In this document: positions 1-5,268 of the stretch, one piece after another
How the letters are laid out: the number at the start of each line of letters is the position of its first letter
Numbering within the stretch: the first letter of the stretch is position 1
From: Nitrososphaerales archaeon TH5888
GTDB lineage: Archaea > Thermoproteota > Nitrososphaeria > Nitrososphaerales > Nitrososphaeraceae
Reading direction: 5' to 3'
NCBI GenBank assembly: GCA_014523595.1
Contig: JAATVN010000007.1
Location: forward strand, 1-9,447
DNA length: 9,447 nt
Program-made: the position numbers and the translations under genes
The notes under the pieces: model-generated
Seen by the model: the letters and a program-made list of their open reading frames with translations, nothing else
Told to the model about the DNA's origin: nothing
Database searches by the model: none

Positions 1-321
1 AATGTGTTTGGAATCAACTATTGGCATTTGATTGAAAGGGAATTTGATCATGGTGGTTTTGTAGAAACTTCATTAATGCTCGCCATTGAACCAAAACTGG
101 TCCAAATGCAGAATGCTAAACGAGGGCATTTGAACAAAAAAATATTGCATTCTTCATATTCAACTTTTCTTAGTAATACCTCGTCATTTAAGATCACTAG
201 AAATGGTGTTTTGGGCGATCCCAGAAAAGCCACTAAAGAAGAGGGCAAGAAAATAATATCAATCACAATGAAGAATCTGGTAAGAACATTAAAAGAACTA
301 GATGATCTGCTAATTATGTAG
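1..321 (+). CDS. Creatininase-family amidohydrolase, C-terminal part (5' end outside the window)
   Basis: The reading frame is open from base 1 (the first codons read N-V-F-G-I-N) and ends at TAG 319-321, so only the last 106 or so residues are present. The segment DHGGFVETSLML near the start matches the creatininase-family motif in which His and Glu bind the catalytic metal, and NGVLGDPRKATKEEGKKI near the end matches the family's C-terminal 'G..GDP..A..E.G' signature. Members are metal-dependent amidohydrolases. In archaea the family includes the ArfB formamide hydrolase of riboflavin/F420 synthesis, which is a reasonable guess for an organism of this type, but creatinine amidohydrolase-like enzymes of unknown substrate cannot be excluded from this fragment. 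A T-rich stretch follows the stop and the next gene has its own promoter, so this looks like the end of a transcription unit. The family call is solid; the substrate is inference. Confidence 0.8.
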   Translation, partial: NVFGINYWHLIEREFDHGGFVETSLMLAIEPKLVQMQNAKRGHLNKKILHSSYSTFLSNTSSFKITRNGVLGDPRKATKEEGKKIISITMKNLVRTLKELDDLLIM

Positions 322-339
322 ATATATTTTAAATCTAAC

Positions 340-349
340 ATTTATTTTT
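340..349 (+). terminator. Possible oligo-T terminator after the creatininase-family gene
   Basis: A T-rich run (TTTATTTTT ending at 349) lies about 20 bases after the stop at 321, preceded by another ATATATTTT stretch. Archaeal RNA polymerase terminates at U-rich tracts, and a new promoter-like box follows before the LSm gene. The whole region is AT-rich, so the call is weak. Confidence 0.3.
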
Positions 350-427
350 GATACCAGTAAATCTGAAAATGTTAAATGAATAATAAAAAAAAAGTATTCA
401 TGTATAGAATGCCAAATTATTATTAAC

Positions 428-437
428 TTTAATATAG
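428..437 (+). promoter_or_regulatory. TATA-like box of the LSm-eL37 unit
   Basis: The sequence TTTAATATAG lies about 40 bases upstream of the LSm ATG at 473. With the usual archaeal spacing of about 26 bases, transcription would begin near 458, leaving a short leader that contains AGGT at 459-462 as a weak Shine-Dalgarno match. The rest of the 151-base gap 322-472 is AT-rich (an A9-type run near 386-395) and shows no other gene. Confidence 0.4.
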
Positions 438-472
438 ACCTTCATTAAGGAATACCATAGGTAATGATATAG

Positions 473-703
473 ATGTCTGTCGACATGGCTGTAAAGATAC
501 TTGACGAAAGTTTGGGTAAAATAGTCTTGATAAAACTCAAAGGAAGTAAAGTAATTCGTGGAAATTTACACGGTTTTGATCAACATATGAATTTGTTACT
601 AGACAATTCAGTAGAATTGCTAGACGAAGGAAAGTCAAACGAAATAGGAACCATTGTTGTAAGGGGAGATAATGTTGTTATGATATCTCCACCACCGGTC
701 TGA
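473..703 (+). CDS. Sm-like (LSm/SmAP) RNA-binding protein
   Basis: This 76-residue protein is the normal length for an archaeal Sm-like protein. The Sm1 motif spans about residues 15-49 (GKIVLIKLKGSKVIRG, then FDQHMNLLLDN) and Sm2 spans about 58-73 (IGTIVVRGDNVVMISP). The conserved FDxHMN and RGDNV elements form the uridine-binding pocket of the ring. Such proteins assemble into homoheptameric rings that bind U-rich RNA in the cytoplasm and are linked to RNA processing and sRNA/tRNA binding. The gene is directly followed, 35 bases later, by eL37; this LSm-eL37 pair is a recurrent archaeal gene order and supports the call. ATG 473 is taken as the start; ATG 485 is an in-frame alternative that would only remove four residues. 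The stop TGA is followed at once by an in-frame TAG. Confidence 0.95.
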   Translation: MSVDMAVKILDESLGKIVLIKLKGSKVIRGNLHGFDQHMNLLLDNSVELLDEGKSNEIGTIVVRGDNVVMISPPPV

Positions 704-738
704 TAGGCTAAATTTGAAACATTTGGACGGAGATTAGA

Positions 739-909
739 ATGACAAAAGGAACAACGTCGATGGGGAAATTCACCCGAAAGAGTACTCACATAAGATGCAG
801 AAGATGTGGTCATAACGCGTTTCACAAGAGAGACAAGCGCTGCGGAAAATGCGGATATCCAGATCCAAAAACACGAAAATACAATTGGATTAAACGTAGA
901 GTAATTTAG
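739..909 (+). CDS. rpl37e: Large ribosomal subunit protein eL37
   Basis: This 56-residue basic protein starts [11 protein letters not shown] and contains two CxxC knuckles (C20-x2-C23 and C35-x2-C38) within [20 protein letters not shown], followed by [12 protein letters not shown]. These are hallmarks of eL37, a zinc-binding protein of the 50S subunit that contacts 23S rRNA. The family is usually about 55-65 residues in archaea, so it is complete. A good Shine-Dalgarno sequence (GGAG at 729-732, six bases before ATG 739) supports the start. It lies 35 bases after the LSm gene and is very likely cotranscribed with it. The Thr/Ser-rich N-terminus (in place of the more usual GKGTPSFGKR) is a small lineage variation. 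Confidence 0.95.
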   Translation: MTKGTTSMGKFTRKSTHIRCRRCGHNAFHKRDKRCGKCGYPDPKTRKYNWIKRRVI

Positions 910-958
910 ATATTCTAAGGACAAAGCTTAACAGTATGTTGTAATTTAATACCTTAAA

Positions 959-1723
959 TTGGACTTGCTTATTGCATCATTTTCAATTGGTTTAGGTGCA
1001 ATATCTTCATTAGTTTTTCATCAAATTAGAAAACATAGAATTGTGAAATTACGGACTAAGAAAAAGAACAATAAGAAGGACGATTATTTTGACAGCAATA
1101 AAGATAGTTCCGATCTTCAAATGATGAAAAATGAGTTGGATTCGTTGGAAGTTGAAAGATCAATAATTACTAGTTCTGTGAGAAAAATACACGAAACTTT
1201 CAGACAAGGCAAGCTCAGTCAATTGGAGTTTGATAGACTAATGATAAAGTATGCTGAAGATTTAGGAAAATGTGAACAAGAAATGGAGCAGACCCGATCA
1301 GTTGTTGATCTTTACGAATTAAGCTCAATAAAAAACAATCTTGTTTCTATAATAGAGGACAAGATCAAAGTTATAGACGCAAGATTGAGTGAGATCTCAA
1401 ACGGTAATGTCAAGATGTTGACGAGACAACCTAAACAATCAAGTCCTGATACCACATATCAAGATCTTGGTAGTACCTCATTGGGTCAAGGAAACCTGGA
1501 AAAGTCACTGCATATGGAGGCAGAAAAGATAAAGAATTTGGAGTACGAAATCACTCAAGCGCTTGAAAAACTTGATAGTTATGAATCCCGTAAATCAAAA
1601 TCAGAATCAAAATCAACAGAAACGGGGAATGAACAGATTTTAAAAAAGAATTTGGATCAATCCAGTACCATGAATGTAACTAACAAAAAGGATCCGCTTA
1701 GAAATTTCACATCATCAGACTAG
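959..1723 (+). CDS. Unrecognised N-terminally membrane-anchored coiled-coil protein
   Basis: I do not recognise this 254-residue protein. The frame is closed by TAA at 947-949, and the first usable start is TTG 959 (TTG 965 is the other choice); the first in-frame ATG would remove the hydrophobic N-terminus. Residues 1-22 form one hydrophobic segment (LLIASFSIGLGAISSLVF), followed by a strongly basic stretch at 23-40 (KHRIVKLRTKKKNNKK). This suggests a single membrane anchor with the rest in the cytoplasm by the positive-inside rule. Residues 55-145 are rich in charged heptad-like helix with a QGKLSQLEFDRLMIKY element (83-98), reminiscent of short SHOCT-like helical hairpins, though that is resemblance only. 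A second helix lies at about 185-208, and the tail is Ser/Lys-rich and probably disordered. It follows eL37 by 49 bases with no clear TATA box, so read-through from the LSm unit is possible. Its 3' end faces the DUF5679 gene. No function is assigned. Confidence 0.7.
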   Translation: MDLLIASFSIGLGAISSLVFHQIRKHRIVKLRTKKKNNKKDDYFDSNKDSSDLQMMKNELDSLEVERSIITSSVRKIHETFRQGKLSQLEFDRLMIKYAEDLGKCEQEMEQTRSVVDLYELSSIKNNLVSIIEDKIKVIDARLSEISNGNVKMLTRQPKQSSPDTTYQDLGSTSLGQGNLEKSLHMEAEKIKNLEYEITQALEKLDSYESRKSKSESKSTETGNEQILKKNLDQSSTMNVTNKKDPLRNFTSSD

Positions 1724-1763
1724 ATTAGAAAAATTAGATGGAAAACACTATTTCTAAGGATCC
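1690..1763. repeat. Interrupted inverted repeat spanning convergent gene ends (also reads as a direct repeat)
   Basis: The arm at 1690-1705 reads GGATCC-GC-TTAGAAAT, and the arm at 1750-1763 reads ATTTCTAAGGATCC. These pair over 14 bases with a two-base bulge (GC) around a 44-base loop. Because GGATCC is itself palindromic, the region also contains a direct repeat: AAGGATCCGC then AAATTTCA occurs at 1688-1709 (with TTAG inserted) and at 1756-1773 (without it). The structure covers the stop codon of the coiled-coil gene and lies 18 bases from the stop of the convergent zinc-ribbon gene. It could be a shared 3'-end structure or a decayed local duplication. Confidence 0.5.
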
Positions 1764-1780
1764 GCAAATTTCAGATTTGA

Positions 1781-1918
1781 TTATTTCCCTATTCTGAACA
1801 TTTTAGTACCACAAGTTGAGCATATTCCTTGGGTTGCCGGTTTTCCATTTTTCATTGTTATCTTCTTTTCATCATTCATAGTCCTTTTCTGTTTACACTT
1901 TACACAGTATCCTTCCAT
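1781..1918 (-). CDS. Small DUF5679-type zinc-ribbon protein
   Basis: Read on the minus strand from ATG at 1918 to TAA at 1783-1781, this encodes a 45-residue protein beginning MEGYCVKCKQKRTM and ending CGTKMFRIGK. Two CxxC knuckles (C5-x2-C8 and C33-x2-C36) predict one zinc site. The pattern GYCVKCK, then a charged strand, NGKPATQGIC and CGTKMFRIG matches my memory of DUF5679, a short domain of unknown function found in archaea and in some bacterial DNA-related proteins. The gene is convergent with the coiled-coil gene and divergent from mdh. A TTTTTATG stretch on the minus strand about 27 bases upstream of the start could be a poor TATA box giving a leaderless mRNA. The conserved-domain match and full-length zinc motif make it a real gene despite its size; its role is unknown (zinc-binding, perhaps nucleic-acid or protein contact). 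Confidence 0.85.
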   Translation of the reverse strand: MEGYCVKCKQKRTMNDEKKITMKNGKPATQGICSTCGTKMFRIGK

Positions 1919-2009
1919 AAAAAATAGAATTCATGTGTGCATAAAAACATTATGGATTGAATCTTTATTTTGACAAAAGACCCTCCAATCATTGTTCCAA
2001 ATAGGAAAA

Positions 2010-2019
2010 CTATATAAAA
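2010..2019. promoter_or_regulatory. Strong TATA-like sequence without an assigned gene
   Basis: CTATATAAAA lies in the 280-base gap between the divergent zinc-ribbon and mdh genes. On the plus strand it would start a transcript near 2040 that meets a T6 run at 2108-2113; it could equally give mdh a long leader. On the minus strand it would give the zinc-ribbon gene a leader of about 70 bases. Nearby are small pairing segments: GATGC (2033-2037) with GCATC (2061-2065), and CTATA-CATT-TATAG at 2048-2061. The rest of 1919-2110 shows no gene that I can support. Confidence 0.3.
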
Positions 2020-2115
2020 TTTGATCTACTAAGATGCTTTTTGCTAACTATACATTTATAGCATCACAAATATTCAAATTTTACCAAGATTAATGGATTT
2101 ATTGGTGTTTTTTAT

Positions 2116-2157
2116 CATGCGAAAACTAAACTATGTCATTTTAGATTTCATCGCATG
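2116..2157. promoter_or_regulatory. Inverted repeat upstream of the mdh promoter, possible operator
   Basis: CATGCGA (2116-2122) and TCGCATG (2151-2157) are perfect reverse complements separated by 28 bases. They lie immediately upstream of the TATA box at 2165-2174, where archaeal activators often bind. The half-sites are 35 bases apart from start to start. It could also fold as an RNA hairpin if a longer leader is transcribed. The role is inferred only from position and symmetry. Confidence 0.35.
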
Positions 2158-2161
2158 TTGA

Positions 2162-2174
2162 AAATTTATAAATA
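2162..2174 (+). promoter_or_regulatory. Promoter of mdh (TATA box)
   Basis: AAATTTATAAATA contains a consensus-like archaeal TATA box (TTTATAAATA, 2165-2174). The box begins 34 bases upstream of ATG 2199, so transcription should start only a few bases before the start codon, giving an almost leaderless mRNA. The preceding GAAA is purine-rich, as expected for a BRE. The same 13 bases occur before uL18. Confidence 0.75.
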
Positions 2175-2198
2175 ATCTCAAACTTCGTTGATTCTTAA

Positions 2199-3113
2199 AT
2201 GAAAATTACTGTAATAGGAGCCGGAAGGGTAGGGTCCTCAGTGGCATTGAATTGCTCATTGAGAGAACTAGGGGATACTTTGCTTCTTGATATTGTGGAG
2301 GGTTTACCTCAGGGTGAGGCAATGGATATTAACCATCAACTGGCAGAACGCGGAATAGATTGTATCGCACAGGGTTCTAATAATTATGAAGATATGAGGG
2401 GATCTGACATTGTAATTGTTGTTGCGGGAGTTGGCAGGAAGCCAGGCATGACGCGTATGGATCTGCTCAAAACAAATGCTGACATAGTAATGGCAGTGTG
2501 CGACAAAATTAAGAGTTATGCTCCAAATTCAAAGATAATTGTAGTAACAAATCCGCTTGACCCATTGACATATCTCGTACTAAAGTCACTTGGTGGAAAA
2601 AGAACCCAGATAATGGGTATGGGAGGAATGCTAGATCTGTCGAGATTTAAGGAACACATAAGTACGATTACTGGAATATCTAGAAATTCTGTTCAAGCTA
2701 TGGTAATAAGCGAACATGGCGAGAACATGCTACCTCTTGTTAGATTCTCAAGCTTGTGTGGGATACCATTAACTGAATTCATATCCTCAGAACAATCAGA
2801 AGATCTTACGAACAAGACTAAAAAGATAGCAGCTGAAGTAATTTCATTGAAAGGCGCGACAGTCTATGCTCCTGGAAACGCAGTGTCAACAATGGTAGAA
2901 AGTATTGTAAAAAACAAAAAAACAATTCTACCAGTATCCGCTTTACTTGAAGGTGAATATGGATATCACGATGTATGTATAGGTGTACCTTGCATCTTGG
3001 GTCATGATGGTGCGGAGAAAATAATTGAATTAAAGCTGAATGAAAGTGAAATGAAAGTCTTTGACCTGGGAGTGCAGAGTGTAAAAAATGCGATAAAGAG
3101 TTTCTCACTATGA
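2199..3113 (+). CDS. mdh: Malate dehydrogenase (LDH-like NAD-dependent family)
   Basis: This 304-residue enzyme of the lactate/malate dehydrogenase superfamily oxidises malate to oxaloacetate and works in the cytoplasm in the TCA-type part of carbon metabolism. The Rossmann motif GAGRVG is at residues 7-12, and Asp31 after the second strand favours NAD over NADP. The substrate loop reads GRKPGMTR with Arg80 and Arg86, the arginine pattern of malate rather than lactate dehydrogenases. Asn118 lies in TNPLDP. GMGGMLDLSRF supplies Asp146 and Arg149, and the catalytic His173 lies in SEHGENMLP. The length matches archaeal MDH (about 300-310). The start ATG sits 34 bases after its TATA box start, so translation is probably leaderless or nearly so. 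It is followed 31 bases later by larB on the same strand, probably in one transcript. No key residue is missing. Confidence 0.93.
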   Translation: MKITVIGAGRVGSSVALNCSLRELGDTLLLDIVEGLPQGEAMDINHQLAERGIDCIAQGSNNYEDMRGSDIVIVVAGVGRKPGMTRMDLLKTNADIVMAVCDKIKSYAPNSKIIVVTNPLDPLTYLVLKSLGGKRTQIMGMGGMLDLSRFKEHISTITGISRNSVQAMVISEHGENMLPLVRFSSLCGIPLTEFISSEQSEDLTNKTKKIAAEVISLKGATVYAPGNAVSTMVESIVKNKKTILPVSALLEGEYGYHDVCIGVPCILGHDGAEKIIELKLNESEMKVFDLGVQSVKNAIKSFSL

Positions 3114-3144
3114 ACTTGGAAGCAACAAACGAAATTACAGAGAA

Positions 3145-3942
3145 ATGGAACTTAAAGAAATTTTAGAAAAGCTAGCAAAGGGCGAAATATCTGTTCGTGT
3201 GGCAGAACAAGAATTAAGACTCTTTTCAATTGAGTACGTAGAAAAAAATTTAGCAAAAATAGATCCACTGCGGGAATTAAGAAGCGGAATACCAGAAGTT
3301 ATTCTTGCTCAAGGAAAGGAGCTGAAAGATCTCTATAAAATTACTCTCGCCACAGTATCTAAAAAAAGATTTGCTGTCATAAGTAAAATTAAGCCAGAAT
3401 ACATGGAGAAGTTACGTAAAAAATTTGAAAAGGAAAATCTGAAAGTTGAAATGGGAATTAACACGATATTAGTGTCTTACAAGTCGCACAAATTTCCTAA
3501 AAAGAACGGCAAAGTAGGCATACTTTGTGCTGGAACTTCGGACATTAAAATTGCTGAGGAAGCAAAAATTATGGCGCAAGTAATGGGCAGCGAAACTGTG
3601 ATAGAATATGATGTAGGTATTGCAGGAATTCATCGAACATTGAAGGGCATCACGAAAATGATAAACTCTCAAGTTCACATAATAATTGTAGTAGCTGGAA
3701 TGGAGGGTGCATTGGGTTCTTTTGTTTCATCAGTAACTGACATACCAGTAATTGGAGTTCCAACTTCAATAGGGTATGGATTTGGCTCGAATGGGGTTGC
3801 AGCGTTGGCATCTATGCTTCAAACTTGTTCAATGGGTATGACCGTCGTAAATATTGATAATGGGATAGGTGCGGGCGCCTTTGCTGCGATGGTAGCAAAC
3901 AAGATGTCAACAGAACCTAAACCCAAAATGAAAGCAATATAA
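3145..3942 (+). CDS. larB: LarB: nickel-pincer nucleotide cofactor biosynthesis protein (AIR carboxylase-like)
   Basis: LarB carboxylates and hydrolyses nicotinic acid adenine dinucleotide, the first step towards the nickel-pincer nucleotide (NPN) cofactor of LarA-type racemases. The 265 residues fit the family (about 245-270). The N-terminal LarB-specific half includes GIPEVILAQGK (48-58). The PurE-like C-terminal half includes CAGTSD (128-133), the GIAGIHR loop (158-164), GVPTSIGYG (204-212) and TCSMGMTVVNIDNGIGAGAF (227-246). Cys228 occupies the conserved position I associate with substrate activation in LarB. True PurE is shorter and lacks the N-terminal half, so a purine role is unlikely. 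The gene starts 31 bases after mdh with only weak ribosome-binding sequence and ends before a separate promoter for uL18. LarC and LarE, needed for the complete pathway, are not in the window, and neither is a LarA-type racemase. Confidence 0.88.
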   Translation: MELKEILEKLAKGEISVRVAEQELRLFSIEYVEKNLAKIDPLRELRSGIPEVILAQGKELKDLYKITLATVSKKRFAVISKIKPEYMEKLRKKFEKENLKVEMGINTILVSYKSHKFPKKNGKVGILCAGTSDIKIAEEAKIMAQVMGSETVIEYDVGIAGIHRTLKGITKMINSQVHIIIVVAGMEGALGSFVSSVTDIPVIGVPTSIGYGFGSNGVAALASMLQTCSMGMTVVNIDNGIGAGAFAAMVANKMSTEPKPKMKAI

Positions 3943-3973
3943 TGAAGATTTATAAGTAATTCATAATCTTGTC

Positions 3974-3986
3974 AAATTTATAAATA
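3974..3986 (+). promoter_or_regulatory. Promoter of the uL18-uS5-uL30-uL15-secY block
   Basis: AAATTTATAAATA is identical over 13 bases to the mdh promoter. Its TTTATAAATA core starts 35 bases upstream of ATG 4012 but only 20 bases upstream of GTG 3997. A transcript should therefore begin near 4005-4010, after the GTG, which decides in favour of ATG 4012. A second TTTATAAG at 3949-3956 could act as a weaker upstream box. Confidence 0.75.
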
Positions 3987-4011
3987 GGATAGACAGGTGA
4001 ATTTTCAGTTT

Positions 4012-4650
4012 ATGGTTTATACTTCCACACTCAGAAGGATAAGAGAAAGAAAAACAAATTACAGAAAGAGAGAAAAATTGCTTATTGGTAAAAAGGATTT
4101 TGTAACCGTTAATGTAAGTGATCAAAACGTTTCAGCTCAACTAATAAGACCGGATCTCCTCGGAGATAAAGTAATGGCCTCTGTACATAGTAACGAATTA
4201 CTATCATTTGGTTGGAAAGGTTCACGCAAGAATATACCTTCATGCTATCTAGTCGGTCTTTTATTAGGTAAAAAATGTCTCCAAAAAAAGATAACGCGGG
4301 CAATATTGTATATCGGCAAGAGACACTTTACGACAAAAATCGCAGCATGTCTGAAAGGTTTGTCTGAGGCAGGATTGGAAATGCCATTTTCAGAAGATAT
4401 TATTCCTTCTGAAGAAAGAATTCAAGGAAATCATATTGCAGAGTACGCAAAAAAAATAAAGGCAAATGATGATCTTTACAAATCACGATTTTCGTCAAAC
4501 TTGGGATTAGGTTTGGAGCCAGAAAAATATCCCAGTCATTTTTCAGAAGTAAAGGACAGGATTGTAAATGATAAGAGTGAAAAGAAATCAGATAAATCGT
4601 CTAAAGCTACTAAGTCAAAGTCATCCAAGAAAAAAGGAGATTCAAAATGA
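4012..4650 (+). CDS. rpl18: Large ribosomal subunit protein uL18
   Basis: uL18 binds 5S rRNA in the central protuberance of the 50S subunit. The protein begins MVYTSTLRRIRERKTNYRKR, with the RxRREGKTNYRKR-like archaeal/eukaryotic uL18 N-terminus, continues through RKNIPSCYLVGLLLGKK (72-88) and ends its core near RIQGNHIAEYAKKI (136-149). From ATG 4012 it has 212 residues. The longer start at GTG 3997 adds five residues but lies too close to the TATA box. The last 25 or so residues (about 188-212) are a Lys/Ser/Asp-rich low-complexity tail, longer than in typical archaeal uL18. The stop overlaps the uS5 start as ATGA, with GGAG at 4636-4639, so translation of the two is coupled. uL18 is the first gene of the ribosomal block here; eL19, eL32 and uL6, which usually precede it in archaea, are absent upstream. 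Confidence 0.92.
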   Translation: MVYTSTLRRIRERKTNYRKREKLLIGKKDFVTVNVSDQNVSAQLIRPDLLGDKVMASVHSNELLSFGWKGSRKNIPSCYLVGLLLGKKCLQKKITRAILYIGKRHFTTKIAACLKGLSEAGLEMPFSEDIIPSEERIQGNHIAEYAKKIKANDDLYKSRFSSNLGLGLEPEKYPSHFSEVKDRIVNDKSEKKSDKSSKATKSKSSKKKGDSK

Positions 4651-5264
4651 GCAATCCTAGAAGCAATGAACAAGCAACAGTATGGAAGCCGCGCACAGCT
4701 CTGGGACAGATGGTTATAGAAAATAAGATTAGTTCAATGGAACAGATTTATGAAAATGGTATGCGTATTCAAGAATCTGAAATAGTAAAACACTTGCTTC
4801 CGGATATAAAGAGCCAAGTTGTGCACGTAGGAATAGTACAGAAGCAAACTGATGCTGGAGAAATGACAAGATTTAGTGCGCTCGTTGCTGTTGGTAACGA
4901 AGCGGGATGGTTTGGGATCGGGATGGGTAAGGCATCTCAAATGAGAATTGCTATAGACAAGGCAACAATTAACTCATATCTTCACATAATTCCAGTGAAA
5001 TTAGGTTGTGGCAGTTGGGAATGCCGATGCACGCAACTGCATTCGATACCTTTCAATGTGCGAGGAAGAGGCGGAAGTGTGAAAGTAGAGATTCTACCAG
5101 GACCAAGAGGTTTAGGACTTGTAGCGGGTGAAAATATAAAAAATCTGTTAAAACTCGCCGGGATAAAGGACGCATGGACAAAATCATTCGGATCTACCAA
5201 TACAATGACTTCTACTGCTATGGCAATATTTAATGCTCTAAACTCAACTTACATCACAGGGTGA
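4647..5264 (+). CDS. rps5: Small ribosomal subunit protein uS5
   Basis: uS5 helps decoding accuracy and mRNA entry on the 30S subunit. The 205-residue protein carries the double-stranded RNA-binding-like S5 domain (about 56-120, with GNEAGWFGIGMGKASQMR at 84-100), the CGSWEC element typical of archaeal/eukaryotic uS5 (121-126), and the C-terminal S5 domain with RGRGGSVKVEILPGPRGLGL (139-158). The length is normal for archaea. It starts within the uL18 stop codon (ATGA) with GGAG seven bases upstream, and ends four bases before uL30, so it sits in the middle of a coupled operon. Nothing is unusual in its key residues. Confidence 0.95.
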   Translation: MSNPRSNEQATVWKPRTALGQMVIENKISSMEQIYENGMRIQESEIVKHLLPDIKSQVVHVGIVQKQTDAGEMTRFSALVAVGNEAGWFGIGMGKASQMRIAIDKATINSYLHIIPVKLGCGSWECRCTQLHSIPFNVRGRGGSVKVEILPGPRGLGLVAGENIKNLLKLAGIKDAWTKSFGSTNTMTSTAMAIFNALNSTYITG

Positions 5265-5268
5265 ATAA

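Noticed and set aside
580..924. Minus-strand 114-residue frame opposite LSm and eL37
   Set aside because: It spans the antisense of two conserved genes and their junction, and its composition is that of a shadow frame.
2034..2093. A 19-codon ORF (MLFANYTFIAS...) downstream of the orphan TATA-like box
   Set aside because: The ATG is about 20 bases from the box centre, too close to be transcribed. There is no ribosome-binding site and no recognisable sequence.
1919..2198. tRNA, C/D-box RNA or CRISPR repeat in the longest intergenic region
   Set aside because: I saw no T-arm-like GGTTCAAATCC sequence, no paired TGATGA and CTGA boxes, and no regularly spaced repeats here or elsewhere in the window.
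3145..3942. PurE (phosphoribosylaminoimidazole carboxylase) as the identity of the larB gene
   Set aside because: PurE is about 160 residues and lacks the N-terminal half with GIPEVILAQGK. The length and the TCSMG...NIDNG region fit LarB.
3945..3970. AAGATT/AATCTT 6-base inverted repeat after larB as a terminator
   Set aside because: The stem is short and made mostly of A-T pairs, and no T run follows it. It overlaps the upstream side of the uL18 promoter and is likely chance in AT-rich DNA.
3997..4011. GTG 3997 as the start of uL18
   Set aside because: It lies only 20 bases from the start of a strong TATA box, so the transcript would begin after it. ATG 4012 has the same spacing as the mdh start and gives the familiar uL18 N-terminus.
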